Below, piece after piece: positions 26,274 to 34,045 of a stretch of 34,083 nt of DNA. Source of the DNA: an uncultured bacterium (GTDB lineage: Bacteria; Patescibacteriota; Dojkabacteria; SC72); assembly GCA_937899155.1 (NCBI GenBank), contig CALDJM010000033.1:1-34083 (forward strand), in the 5' to 3' direction. The notes under the pieces are model-generated. The model worked only from the letters and a program-made list of their open reading frames with translations. It was not told where the DNA came from and did no database searches. The stretch's first letter is position 1. Each line of letters begins with the position of its first letter. The position numbers and the translations under genes are program-made.

Positions 26274-27075
26274 ATTTCTCAACAGCTTTTTTGTAAATAA
26301 TTTTGTATGTAATGAACAGAACAAATAACCATATAATTGCAATTAGAAAGCCTAAGAGTATTTCTTTCTTCTCAATTTCCCCAATGAACAGCTCAACTGG
26401 AAATGAGAGTGTATATCTGAATGGTAGCAGTTTGAATGTTCTTGCAATAAAACCAGATAGAAAAACTAATGGTATGAATTCACCTGATAGAAGTGATGCA
26501 ATGTTGTAGAAGAATATTCTAATACTATCCATCTCTTTTATTCTAATGGCTATTAATGAAATTATGTTTCCAACAAAGAAGCTAATTAAAAACCCAATTA
26601 AAATTGCAATAAAGCCGAGAGAGATTGATAAAATATTAAGATTCATAATCCAAAGGTTGTTTTTGGAAGCAATTATTATCCCCAATATGAATGCAGGAAG
26701 AAACAGTCCTACTCTTAGAGCATTACTTCCAATATTTATACCCAAGTACTCTAAAAGATAGTTGAAAGGCTTAAGTAGGAAGTTTGAAAATTTCCCACTT
26801 AAGATATTTCTCACACCATGCTCAATTGTGTAATCTGATGTAAACTTGCTAACAAGCATAATTAAAATGTAGTATGTGACAACATATCCCTGCTCTACAT
26901 TTCCATTTACCTTAGCTGACATTAGCCATATGAAGCAGAGGCCAATGATTTTAATAATATCTGCAATAATCCAAGCAATCATCTGACCTTTGTATTGAAA
27001 TTCCTTTTTGAAATACATCTGTATTTCCCTACTTAGTATTTTCCTGTTCTTGTTCTTTTTTTGTTTTGATTTCAT
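26254..27075 (-). CDS. ABC-2 type transporter permease, partner subunit
   Basis: This 273-residue integral membrane protein has a basic N-terminus and about six helices (AWIIADIIKIIGLCFIWLM, ALRVGLFLPAFILGIIIA, ILSISLGFIAILIGFLISFFV, LLGFLIAIIWLFVLFITY). The NILSGKFSNFLLKPFNYLLE segment parallels FDYILLKPISSSF in the next gene, and PFRYTLSFPVELFIG is a known ABC-2 family phrase. Such proteins pair with a second permease and an ATPase to export drugs, lipids or polysaccharides. The end overlaps the next permease gene by 20 bp. Its start overlaps the preceding small gene by 47 bp, so all three are one transcript. Confidence 0.82.
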   Translation of the reverse strand: MKSKQKKNKNRKILSREIQMYFKKEFQYKGQMIAWIIADIIKIIGLCFIWLMSAKVNGNVEQGYVVTYYILIMLVSKFTSDYTIEHGVRNILSGKFSNFLLKPFNYLLEYLGINIGSNALRVGLFLPAFILGIIIASKNNLWIMNLNILSISLGFIAILIGFLISFFVGNIISLIAIRIKEMDSIRIFFYNIASLLSGEFIPLVFLSGFIARTFKLLPFRYTLSFPVELFIGEIEKKEILLGFLIAIIWLFVLFITYKIIYKKAVEKYEAEGI

Positions 27076-27424
27076 TCTCTAACTGCTTTACTTTCCACAT
27101 AAATAGTTTAGATTTACTTTCTGCATTAGGATAGTCAGATACAAAACTTAGTGCTGATTCTAATACTGCTCTTGGTTTGGTTTTTGCCCATTTGATATAC
27201 ATAGTTAATCTTTTTTTGTCATCTAGTTTTCCTGCCAATCTAAGACCGTAGCTTTGGTGTTCTGTTGACACATACTTACCTTTCTCTGTAAACATTCTTT
27301 TGGGATTGGTTTCTAGTTGATCAAAATCAAAGAGTTTGGATTGTATCTCTTTCTCTTTTTTTTTCTTCTTATCTTGGGGAGTACTTCTTTTTAATTGAGA
27401 GAGAATATCTTTTATAGAGTCCAT
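27029..27424 (-). CDS. Small charged hypothetical protein, first gene of the permease operon
   Basis: Unrecognised 131-residue soluble protein, lysine- and glutamate-rich at both ends (KKKKKEKEIQSK near residue 20; a KTKKEQEQENTK tail). The middle is RLAGKLDDKKRLTMYIKWAKTKPRAVLESALSF followed by a helix, which could be a small DNA- or RNA-binding or regulatory domain. It overlaps the permease gene by 47 bp and has a TATACT box 7 nt before its ATG (27432-27437). The conserved-looking YIKWAKTKP region suggests a real lineage-specific family. I cannot name it. Confidence 0.6.
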   Translation of the reverse strand: MDSIKDILSQLKRSTPQDKKKKKEKEIQSKLFDFDQLETNPKRMFTEKGKYVSTEHQSYGLRLAGKLDDKKRLTMYIKWAKTKPRAVLESALSFVSDYPNAESKSKLFMWKVKQLENEIKTKKEQEQENTK

Positions 27425-27431
27425 ATATAGG

Positions 27432-27437
27432 AGTATA
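27432..27437 (-). promoter_or_regulatory. -10 box of the small gene and ABC-2 permease operon
   Basis: On the minus strand TGATATACT is followed by 7 nt and ATG at 27424, again a leaderless spacing. Confidence 0.45.
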
Positions 27438-27494
27438 TCATTATTTACTCAAAAGAATCAGAGAAAATTCTCTTGTAAGAAAAGTGTGTAAGGG

Positions 27495-27500
27495 TATAAT
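27495..27500 (+). promoter_or_regulatory. -10 box of the HopA1-like gene
   Basis: GGGTATAAT is followed by 7 nt and ATG at 27508, with TTGTAA at 27473-27478 as a -35 (16-bp spacer). This decides the start: an in-frame GTG at 27484 would lie upstream of the transcription start. Confidence 0.6.
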
Positions 27501-27507
27501 AATAAAT

Positions 27508-28767
27508 ATGAATAAACAAATTAGTGAAGATGCCTCCTTTGAAAATGAATATGCATTAGACCCTGCCATTATCAGAGCAGAATTAGAAGATGATGTAGAT
27601 GTTGTTGATTTGCCTGCAATAGAGATATTAGAGAAGCAAATAAACAGAGACTTTGATATTACACTCCATCCTTCATCAGTAGCGAAATCCTTTGTAGACG
27701 AAGACTTCTATGGACTAGTCATAAATCAACCTAAAGATATCTTACCTGCTTTCGATGTTTTACCAAATCAAGGAGAAGTTAACAAATGTCTTAATAATAT
27801 TAAAATTGGCACAGAGAAGCTAACAAAAGAACAGCAGAATACAGATACTGACGAATATTCAGGTTGGTTATGGATTAAAGGGAATATGCAAGAAAGGATT
27901 GACACTTACAGAGATAATGTTAAATACAGAATTTACTTATCCCCTGCCCCAGAAAACACAGGAGATATGATCTATGAGATTGGTTCTGCTATACCTGAAC
28001 ATACAAGCTATTGGATGAAAACATTTGACAGCTCATCAACTTACAATGAATTACAAAGAGGAGATAAAATAATAATATACTGTACAAACGAAAACTTTAA
28101 CTCAATTGTAAATTCAGTATCAGAAGTTACATCTAGAAAACCATATCTAAAAGACAGGCCAGCACCCGGAGGAGGCACTTACTCTCCAACAGAAGGAATT
28201 TCTTTTGCTAAAGAATTTAGAGGAACTAGTGGAAGTGAAATAGCTGCATACAGAATAAAAGAGGAATTAACAAAAAATTCATGGAAAGACTTATTTGATT
28301 CCTTTACATCATATGAGAGTAAAGAAAGACTACTTGAAAGTAATGTATATAAAACTTGGGAGAAATCTCTTAATGAAGAAAGATACAATATTGTAAAAAC
28401 TTTAGAAAACAACTCTTATGGTGCCTTTGATAATATCCTTAAAAGTGGCAATGACAAGATAAAAGAGAATTTTGAAAATCTCTTTTTTTATTCTTTAAGT
28501 GCTAGATTAAATAGACAGCTTTCACCATTATTAGGCAAAGATAAAGAATATATCGATCAATTCGTTGAAAAGGCAGAATTTGTGGAGACATTCGGAAAGG
28601 AAAACATACAAAGATTAAAAGATTTTATAAGTAACCCTAATTCTAATTTAAAAAATGCAATGAATAAGATTGCAATGAGAACAGCACTTACAATTAGTAT
28701 ACAAGAGAGTATTCGTAATGGGAGAAAACCCGGAGAGGGATTAAGAAAACTGTTAAGCAGGAAATAG
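27508..28767 (+). CDS. Hypothetical protein with a possible HopA1-like domain
   Basis: This 419-residue soluble protein has no signal peptide. The central region (about 125-250) reads YRIYLSPAPENTGDMIYEI, YWMKTFDSSSTY, LQRGDKIIIYCTNENFNSIV, then APGGGTYSPTEGISFAKEF and SEIAAYRIKEELTK. This order (R-x-Y-L strand; a substrate lysine/aspartate pair; a DKxIIYC strand; a G-rich loop; a helix) is reminiscent of the HopA1 effector family, whose relatives include the lyase of class V lanthipeptide synthases. That link is by eye and weak. The C-terminal 150 residues are helical and charged. It stands as a single gene with its own leaderless promoter, converging on the peptidase gene. Confidence 0.5.
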   Translation: MNKQISEDASFENEYALDPAIIRAELEDDVDVVDLPAIEILEKQINRDFDITLHPSSVAKSFVDEDFYGLVINQPKDILPAFDVLPNQGEVNKCLNNIKIGTEKLTKEQQNTDTDEYSGWLWIKGNMQERIDTYRDNVKYRIYLSPAPENTGDMIYEIGSAIPEHTSYWMKTFDSSSTYNELQRGDKIIIYCTNENFNSIVNSVSEVTSRKPYLKDRPAPGGGTYSPTEGISFAKEFRGTSGSEIAAYRIKEELTKNSWKDLFDSFTSYESKERLLESNVYKTWEKSLNEERYNIVKTLENNSYGAFDNILKSGNDKIKENFENLFFYSLSARLNRQLSPLLGKDKEYIDQFVEKAEFVETFGKENIQRLKDFISNPNSNLKNAMNKIAMRTALTISIQESIRNGRKPGEGLRKLLSRK

Positions 28768-28776
28768 ACGATAGGA

Positions 28777-29415
28777 TTACAACAACTCCCCTATTCTTTC
28801 ATAAGTTAAATCCAACTTAAAATATTTTTCAAATGCTTCTTTAAAAACCTTCTCTTCATTAAGTTTGGGTAGAAGTTTAATAAAGTCTAAAACTTTCTTT
28901 TTACTATACTTCTTAAATAATGCCTCAACAACAAACCCCGCTTCAGAATATACATCTTCTCCTACCTTAGAATAGTATTCTAGGAAGTGTTTTAATTCTT
29001 TAGGTTTCTTCTTTGTCGATAATTGACCGGAAGAGTATATAGCAAAACCTTCATCTAACCATACAGGGGGTGCCCCTTTTGAAAGAATAGTATAGAAGAG
29101 GTGACTAAGTTCATGTTTGATAAGGGAGAAATACTCTTCATCAGAATATTTGTGAATGCTTTCTTTTTCATAACTGTCTGGAGAGAGTAAAAGCAGTTCA
29201 TTATATCCCAAAGCTGTACCTACAACCCAACTTTCTGTTTTCTTTCCTACTAAAATATCAAATTCTTCTCTACTATCAACTAACAGTATCGAGGGGGTAT
29301 TTTCATTCCAGTTAATTTCATAGAAGTGTTTTAACTCTTCCATAGCTCTATTATAGAAAGCATTAACCTTCTTGTTGTTGTTTCTTTTAGCTTGGACATT
29401 AAAAACTTTAGACAT
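28777..29415 (-). CDS. Peptidase MA-like zinc metallopeptidase
   Basis: From ATG at 29415 this gives 212 residues. The gluzincin signature is plain: LIKHELSHLFY (98-108; His101, Glu102, His105 of HExxH) followed by PVWLDEGFAIYSSG (117-130) with the third zinc ligand Glu122. That is the layout of the Peptidase_MA family. There is no signal peptide, so it appears cytosolic, or membrane-associated by other means. The C-terminal region is helical. The upstream ATG at 29439 would place eight residues inside the lysS coding end. The chosen ATG sits just past the lysS stop (29420) and is preceded by AGAGGT. It is likely co-transcribed with lysS. Substrate unknown. Confidence 0.75.
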   Translation of the reverse strand: MSKVFNVQAKRNNNKKVNAFYNRAMEELKHFYEINWNENTPSILLVDSREEFDILVGKKTESWVVGTALGYNELLLLSPDSYEKESIHKYSDEEYFSLIKHELSHLFYTILSKGAPPVWLDEGFAIYSSGQLSTKKKPKELKHFLEYYSKVGEDVYSEAGFVVEALFKKYSKKKVLDFIKLLPKLNEEKVFKEAFEKYFKLDLTYERIGELL

Positions 29416-29419
29416 ACCT

Positions 29420-30949
29420 CTACTTCTTTTTCTTCTCACTAAACTCTACCTTTCCTTTATATATCTCCTTTGTAGAGTTCTCTATCTCCATTCTCATCTG
29501 TGGGAAGAAAGTTCCTTCTCTTGCTGTAACATCTTCTAAGAACCAGAAAATCCTCTCACTCTGACCGTAACCACTCACAGGTGGCATACCGTACTCCAAC
29601 ATCTCTACAAAATCAATATCCAACATCTGTGCCTCATCATCACCCTCCTCTCTCAAACCTTGCTGTTCTAAAAATCTATCAAGCTGATCAACTGGATCAT
29701 TAATCTCAGAATACCCATTACCTAACTCACTACCTGCAATTATCACCTGGAATCGCTCTGTTAATCTTTCATCACTCTCTTGAGACTTAGCAAGAGGAGA
29801 CATAAATTTAGGGTGATTTACCAAAAATGCTGGTCCAGAAACCTCTGTCCTAATACTCTTCCACAAAGTATCTATCATTCTATTCCTATTCTCATCACCA
29901 CCCATTTCGATATCATTCTTTTCAATTACCTCAAGTATCTTCTCATCACTATCCTCAAAAATATCTACTCCAAACTTCTCTTTAATTGAATCAGCATAGT
30001 CTATTTCCTTCCACTCATCAGCCAAATCAAAAGTATGACCTCTTGTTGAAAACTTTGTCTTTCCATATACCTTCTTTGCTATCTCTAAGAAAAGATTTTT
30101 AACCAACTCCATATTATCCTTGTAGTTAGCATATGCCCAATACCATTCAATGTCATAGAATTCCTGAAGATGCTCATCATCAATACCCTCATTCCTAAAA
30201 TGCGGACCAAATGTATATATCTTTTCATAACCTGCACCTATCAATCTTTTCTGATACAACTCTGTTGAAATTCTAAGATAGAAATCCTGATCCAGTGCAT
30301 TATGATGAGTTGTGAAAGGTCGTGCATCAGCACCACCTGGAACCATTTCCATAATAGGAACTTCAACCTCCATAAAGCCTTCTTTCTTTAGAAAATCTCT
30401 CTGTACTTGCCAGAACTTAGCCTTTCGTTCAAAAAGCTTAATCCTTTCTGGGTGAATTACCAAATCCAAATATCTTCTTCTGAATCTCTGCTCCTTATCC
30501 TTAAGCTCTCTAGGAATTGGTCGAATTGCTTTAGAAAGCAATCGGATGTTCTTTACCATTATTGTAATCTGCTCTGTCTTAGACTTACCAATAGTGCCGT
30601 AAACTTCGATGAAATCTGCTAAATCAAGAAGAGAAAGATTATCCCAACCCAAATAGCCTTTCTTCAAATCCTCTACCAAATCATCCTTTCTAATCATTAT
30701 CTGGATATTGCCAGACTGATCCTTAATATCTCCAAAAACCAATTTACCATGCTCTCTCCATGCGGTTACCCTTCCTACAAGAACTGTTTCCTTACCATCA
30801 TATTTCTTAAAGTTCTCTAATACATCCCCTATATTATCTTTTCTAAACGATTTGGAAGGAAAAGGGTCCACACCTAAATCCCTAAGCTGCTTAATCTTAG
30901 AAATTCGGACATCTCTCTGGCCAATTAAATCGCTTGTAATATTTCCCAT
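29420..30949 (-). CDS. lysS: Lysyl-tRNA synthetase, class II
   Basis: This 509-residue enzyme charges tRNA-Lys. The N-terminal OB-fold anticodon-binding domain (about 40-150) includes VTAWREHGKLVFGDIKDQSG. The class II core follows with RFRRRYLDLV, motif 1 EVEVPIMEM, motif 2 FRNEGIDDEHLQEFYDIEW and the LEYGMPP region. Motif 3 reads GYGQSERIFWFLED, where most LysRS have G-x-G-x-G-I-D-R-L: the conserved arginine is kept, but Glu replaces Asp and aromatics follow. The protein ends soon after FFPQMR. A promoter with TATAAT at 30978-30983 lies upstream, overlapped by a palindrome. No Shine-Dalgarno precedes the ATG. Confidence 0.95.
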   Translation of the reverse strand: MGNITSDLIGQRDVRISKIKQLRDLGVDPFPSKSFRKDNIGDVLENFKKYDGKETVLVGRVTAWREHGKLVFGDIKDQSGNIQIMIRKDDLVEDLKKGYLGWDNLSLLDLADFIEVYGTIGKSKTEQITIMVKNIRLLSKAIRPIPRELKDKEQRFRRRYLDLVIHPERIKLFERKAKFWQVQRDFLKKEGFMEVEVPIMEMVPGGADARPFTTHHNALDQDFYLRISTELYQKRLIGAGYEKIYTFGPHFRNEGIDDEHLQEFYDIEWYWAYANYKDNMELVKNLFLEIAKKVYGKTKFSTRGHTFDLADEWKEIDYADSIKEKFGVDIFEDSDEKILEVIEKNDIEMGGDENRNRMIDTLWKSIRTEVSGPAFLVNHPKFMSPLAKSQESDERLTERFQVIIAGSELGNGYSEINDPVDQLDRFLEQQGLREEGDDEAQMLDIDFVEMLEYGMPPVSGYGQSERIFWFLEDVTAREGTFFPQMRMEIENSTKEIYKGKVEFSEKKKK

Positions 30950-30977
30950 AATATTAGTATTAGAAATGAATTCGTAG

Positions 30978-30983
30978 ATTATA
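30978..30983 (-). promoter_or_regulatory. -10 box of lysS promoter
   Basis: On the minus strand TATGGTATAAT lies 28 nt before the lysS ATG, giving a leader of about 22 nt. TTGCAG (31003-31008) is a possible -35 at 19 bp. Confidence 0.55.
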
Positions 30984-30992
30984 CCATACCAA

Positions 30993-31029
30993 CAGACCTG
31001 GTCTGCAAGTTTCTCCTTATGTAGTAAGG
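30993..31029 (-). promoter_or_regulatory. Hairpin plus ACCAGGT palindrome at the lysS promoter, copy 2
   Basis: On the minus strand the hairpin CCTTA-CTACA-TAAGG (31029-31015) and a 9-nt spacer are followed by the perfect palindrome CAGACC-A-GGTCTG (31005-30993). The palindrome overlaps the expected -35/spacer region of the lysS promoter and could be an operator. Compare 25394-25429 and 32160-32194. Confidence 0.55.
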
Positions 31030-31072
31030 TTAGAATACCGTTTTTGTAAGAAAGTTCATTCTTCTATCGGTC

Positions 31073-32035
31073 TTACTCGTGAATTAGAATGGTATCTCCC
31101 TTTTCGAAGTTCTCATAAAGCCACTTGGCATCTTCAAACCTCATTCGAATACAACCAGCACTTTGCCTTGTACCAATATTTCTTTCAGGCTCATACCATT
31201 TACTACCATCTTCATTAAATCCCCAAATCAAAGCATGAAATCCATACCAAGAATTTTGCTTTTTACTATGATAAAAAGCCATCCAGTAAGGCATATGTTT
31301 CCCACCAGGAGCAATTGGCTCTCTACCCTTATCTACGATATTAAACACACCATATACTTGGAAACCATACACTGGACCTGACAATTCTATTGTTTTAGTT
31401 ATCTCACCCTGTTCCCATACATAAAGTTTTTGCTGTGAGTTATCTACCTCGATATATTTTGAAGCATACTTACCATCAGTCCCTGCAGTTACAGTATAGT
31501 CCAATTCTATCTTCATATTACTCTCTCCATTTAAATATGCCGTATTGACCTTTTCAAACAGAGTGTCATAGTTAATTAACTCATCTTCCACTCTGGCTTG
31601 AAATTCACCTTTACTGTTTTTAACAACACTCTTCTTAGCATACTTTCCATCAAAATAGGGATACACATTTTCCTTCATATATGCTGTGAAATTTACTTCA
31701 TCCAATTCATCACCAACTATTAAACTTCTGAAATCTCCGTTAAAAATATTCCTACATAAGTTCTTAAGACATATAGAAAGAGAATAAACCTTCTCCTCCA
31801 CTGCATCTGTAGTTTCAGAAGATTCTAAAGGAAGTTCCTCCAAGTCAGCATCCTGCGAATGAACCATTTGTGCTTGACCTGTATCTACTCCCAAGACCTC
31901 ACTATTATCTTTTGTCGTCTTATTTAGTACAAAATACACCGAAAGAGGTGCTGCAATCAGCCAAATTACAACAACAGGAATCAAAAGACCTAAAGGAATA
32001 ATTATTTCTTCTTTGGAGTTTTGTTTCTTAGACAT
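31073..32035 (-). CDS. L,D-transpeptidase (YkuD domain), membrane-anchored
   Basis: This 320-residue protein makes or edits peptidoglycan 3-3 crosslinks or protein-peptidoglycan links outside the membrane. Residues 12-37 form a single N-terminal membrane anchor, followed by an acidic linker (60-80) and a region of about 110 residues without recognised motifs. The YkuD domain covers about 193-320: YIEVDNSQQKLYVWEQG, then YGFHALIWG with His267, and the catalytic RQSAGCIRMRFEDAKWLY with Cys295. The S-x-G-C-I-R-M motif is intact. It lies downstream of, and divergent from, the glyS promoter. Presence of a peptidoglycan enzyme shows that the host makes a murein wall. Confidence 0.92.
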   Translation of the reverse strand: MSKKQNSKEEIIIPLGLLIPVVVIWLIAAPLSVYFVLNKTTKDNSEVLGVDTGQAQMVHSQDADLEELPLESSETTDAVEEKVYSLSICLKNLCRNIFNGDFRSLIVGDELDEVNFTAYMKENVYPYFDGKYAKKSVVKNSKGEFQARVEDELINYDTLFEKVNTAYLNGESNMKIELDYTVTAGTDGKYASKYIEVDNSQQKLYVWEQGEITKTIELSGPVYGFQVYGVFNIVDKGREPIAPGGKHMPYWMAFYHSKKQNSWYGFHALIWGFNEDGSKWYEPERNIGTRQSAGCIRMRFEDAKWLYENFEKGDTILIHE

Positions 32036-32159
32036 ATGTAGTTAAAATATATTTCAAAAAACAAGAAAATGCAAACCTTATTAACCTAAAAGAAACTATA
32101 ACATACCCCTAAAACTCCCCATAGTATATTAAATATTTAGAAAAAACAGCTCTAAACCA

Positions 32160-32194
32160 CCTCTACAAGAGGTAAACCTCACCAACCAGGTTGG
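32160..32194 (+). promoter_or_regulatory. Hairpin plus ACCAGGT palindrome at the glyS promoter, copy 3
   Basis: The hairpin CCTCT-ACA-AGAGG (32160-32172) and a 9-nt spacer are followed by the perfect palindrome CCAACC-A-GGTTGG (32182-32194). Its right arm provides TTGGTT (32191-32196), a -35 with a 17-bp spacer to TATAAT. A protein bound here would compete with RNA polymerase at glyS. Confidence 0.55.
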
Positions 32195-32213
32195 TTTAAT
32201 GGAAGGATTGATA

Positions 32214-32219
32214 TATAAT
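32214..32219 (+). promoter_or_regulatory. -10 box of glyS promoter (leaderless)
   Basis: TATAAT is followed by 7 nt and the glyS ATG at 32227. No ribosome-binding site can fit on the predicted transcript. Confidence 0.6.
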
Positions 32220-32226
32220 AAAAAGC

Positions 32227-33522
32227 ATGGAAAATAAAAACACTCTTGAGAATGTTGTTGCTCTTTGTAAAAGGAGGGGAATAATATTCCAAAATTCCGA
32301 GATTTATGGTGGTATGGGTGGCTTTTTTGATTATGGACCTGTAGGTGTGGAAATGTTAAATAATTTAAAAAGATATTGGTGGAAGGATATTGTTGATAAG
32401 AGAGAGAATGTTGTAGGTATTGATGGGACTATCATCACACATCCTAAAGTATGGGAAGCTTCTGGACATATTGAGAACTTTGGTGATGAGGTTGTTGAGT
32501 GTAAAAAATGTCACCAGAGATTTAGACCTGAAGATATCGAGGAGAAATGCCCTAGTTGTGGTAATACTGAATTCACAGAGCCAAGGTCATACAATCTTCT
32601 TTTTAAAACAGAAGTTGGAGTTATTGAAGGTTCAAAAACCACTGCATATCTTCGAGGTGAGGCTTGTCAGAATATATACCTTGATTTTAAGAATGTTGTG
32701 GATAGTACTAGACAGCAAGTGCCTTTTGGGATTGCTCAGATAGGAAAGGCTTTTAGAAATGAGGTCACTCCAGGTAAGTTAACATTTAGGTCTAGAGAAT
32801 TTGAGCAGTGGGATCTCCAGTTTTTTGTTCATCCAAATGATATGGAGAAATGGTTTGAATACTGGAAAGATGAAAGAATGAAATTTTACAAAGGTCTTTA
32901 CCGAAAGCATGAGAATTTAAGATTCTATCAACATCCAAAGGAAAAGCTAGTCTTTTATGCTAAAGATGCATTTGACATAGAGTATTTGGCTCCTTGGGGT
33001 TGGGCTGAAAATGAGGGGATTCACTGGAGAGGTGATTATGATTTGACTCAGCATATGAAGTTCTCTGGAACAGATCTTACCTATACAGACCCTATAACGA
33101 ATGAGAAGTTTGTCCCGAATATTGTTGAGACATCAGGAGGTGTGACAAGAACATTCCTCTACCTATTACTCGATGCATATGAAGAGGAAGATTTAGGAGA
33201 GGGAAATAGTAGAACAGTATTGAAGATAAATAAAGATATTGCAGCATATAAAGCAGCAATATTCCCATTAGTTGGGAATAAAGAGGAGATTGTAACAAAG
33301 GCTAGAGAAGTCTTTGATATACTTTCAGATGGTTTCAAGGTGGTATGGGATGGTAGAGGAAATATTGGGAAAAGATACAGGTATCAAGATGAAATAGGTA
33401 CACCCTACTGCATTACAGTTGATTACGAGACATTAGAGAATAATACTGTAACCGTCAGAGACAGGGATAGTATGAAACAGGAAAGAATTAAGATTGAGGA
33501 TTTAGATGAGTATATCTCCTAG
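32227..33522 (+). CDS. glyS: Glycyl-tRNA synthetase, alpha2 type
   Basis: This 431-residue class II synthetase is of the single-chain type found in archaea, eukaryotes and many bacteria, not the alpha2-beta2 GlyQ/GlyS type. FFDYGPVGVEMLNNLKRYWW (33-52) is the motif 1 area. A zinc ribbon has Cys92, Cys95, Cys108 and Cys111 (CKKC...CPSC). Motif 2 is KAFRNEVTPGKLTFRSREFEQW. The catalytic-core end is VETSGGVTRTFLYLLLDAYEEE, and the C-terminal anticodon domain (about 340-431) contains FKVVWDGRGNIGKRYRYQDEIGTPYCI. All parts are present. Its stop overlaps the stop of the convergent greA by 4 bp. Confidence 0.96.
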   Translation: MENKNTLENVVALCKRRGIIFQNSEIYGGMGGFFDYGPVGVEMLNNLKRYWWKDIVDKRENVVGIDGTIITHPKVWEASGHIENFGDEVVECKKCHQRFRPEDIEEKCPSCGNTEFTEPRSYNLLFKTEVGVIEGSKTTAYLRGEACQNIYLDFKNVVDSTRQQVPFGIAQIGKAFRNEVTPGKLTFRSREFEQWDLQFFVHPNDMEKWFEYWKDERMKFYKGLYRKHENLRFYQHPKEKLVFYAKDAFDIEYLAPWGWAENEGIHWRGDYDLTQHMKFSGTDLTYTDPITNEKFVPNIVETSGGVTRTFLYLLLDAYEEEDLGEGNSRTVLKINKDIAAYKAAIFPLVGNKEEIVTKAREVFDILSDGFKVVWDGRGNIGKRYRYQDEIGTPYCITVDYETLENNTVTVRDRDSMKQERIKIEDLDEYIS

Positions 33523-33983
33523 CAGATATCTGTTATTTCATACAGTACAACATTTTCCCCAACAGTTATATTCACTTTTTCACCTTTTTTCTTACCTAAC
33601 AAAGCTTTTCCAACGGGTGATGTATCTGAGATTTTATTTTCTAGTGGGTCAGCCTCAACATCAGAGACAATGGTATATTTTGTGCTTTTCTTACCAACCT
33701 TAACTGTAACTTCTGAGCCCATCTCTATCTTACTCTTGCACTTACTTTTCTTCAGAACTTTAGCATTAGCAAGTGTATCATTTGCTTCAGAGATTCTTTG
33801 CTCAACTTTTTGAAGTTCAGTAACAACAGCATTTATAGAATCTGTGTCTTCGCTAACATCATTAAGTCTTGCTTGTTCTAGGTGTTCTCCTAAATCTTTC
33901 TTCTTTGCTATGAGATTTTTCAAAGCCTCTTTTAGTGATTTAAACTTCTCTTCTGTTATTGTTATTCTATTTACATTTTTCAT
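33519..33983 (-). CDS. greA: Transcription elongation factor GreA
   Basis: This protein rescues backtracked RNA polymerase by stimulating transcript cleavage. From ATG at 33983 it has 154 residues, the normal GreA length. The N-terminal coiled coil (about 10-75) carries the tip acidic pair in NDVSEDTDSINAV. The C-terminal FKBP-like domain has KIEMGSEVTVKVG, YTIVSDVEADPLENKISDTSPVGKALLGKKKGEKV and a final beta strand. The TTG at 33995 would add only four residues and has no support, so ATG is preferred. A TGGTATAAT promoter (-10 at 34040-34045) lies about 56 nt upstream, giving a leader of about 50 nt. Confidence 0.95.
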   Translation of the reverse strand: MKNVNRITITEEKFKSLKEALKNLIAKKKDLGEHLEQARLNDVSEDTDSINAVVTELQKVEQRISEANDTLANAKVLKKSKCKSKIEMGSEVTVKVGKKSTKYTIVSDVEADPLENKISDTSPVGKALLGKKKGEKVNITVGENVVLYEITDIC

Positions 33984-34039
33984 TTTTCTTAGCAAAAAAA
34001 TTTAAATAATTATGGATAAAGTAAATTTCAAGGAAGGTT

Positions 34040-34045
34040 ATTATA
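34040..34045 (-). promoter_or_regulatory. -10 box of greA promoter
   Basis: On the minus strand AAATGGTATAAT lies about 56 nt before the greA ATG. It is the same TGGTATAAT form as at the macro-domain and lysS genes. Confidence 0.5.

Noticed and set aside
32036..32226. T-box riboswitch upstream of glyS or lysS
   Set aside because: The conserved T-box sequence and specifier-loop architecture are absent. The predicted glyS mRNA is leaderless and the lysS leader is only about 22 nt, so there is no room for one.
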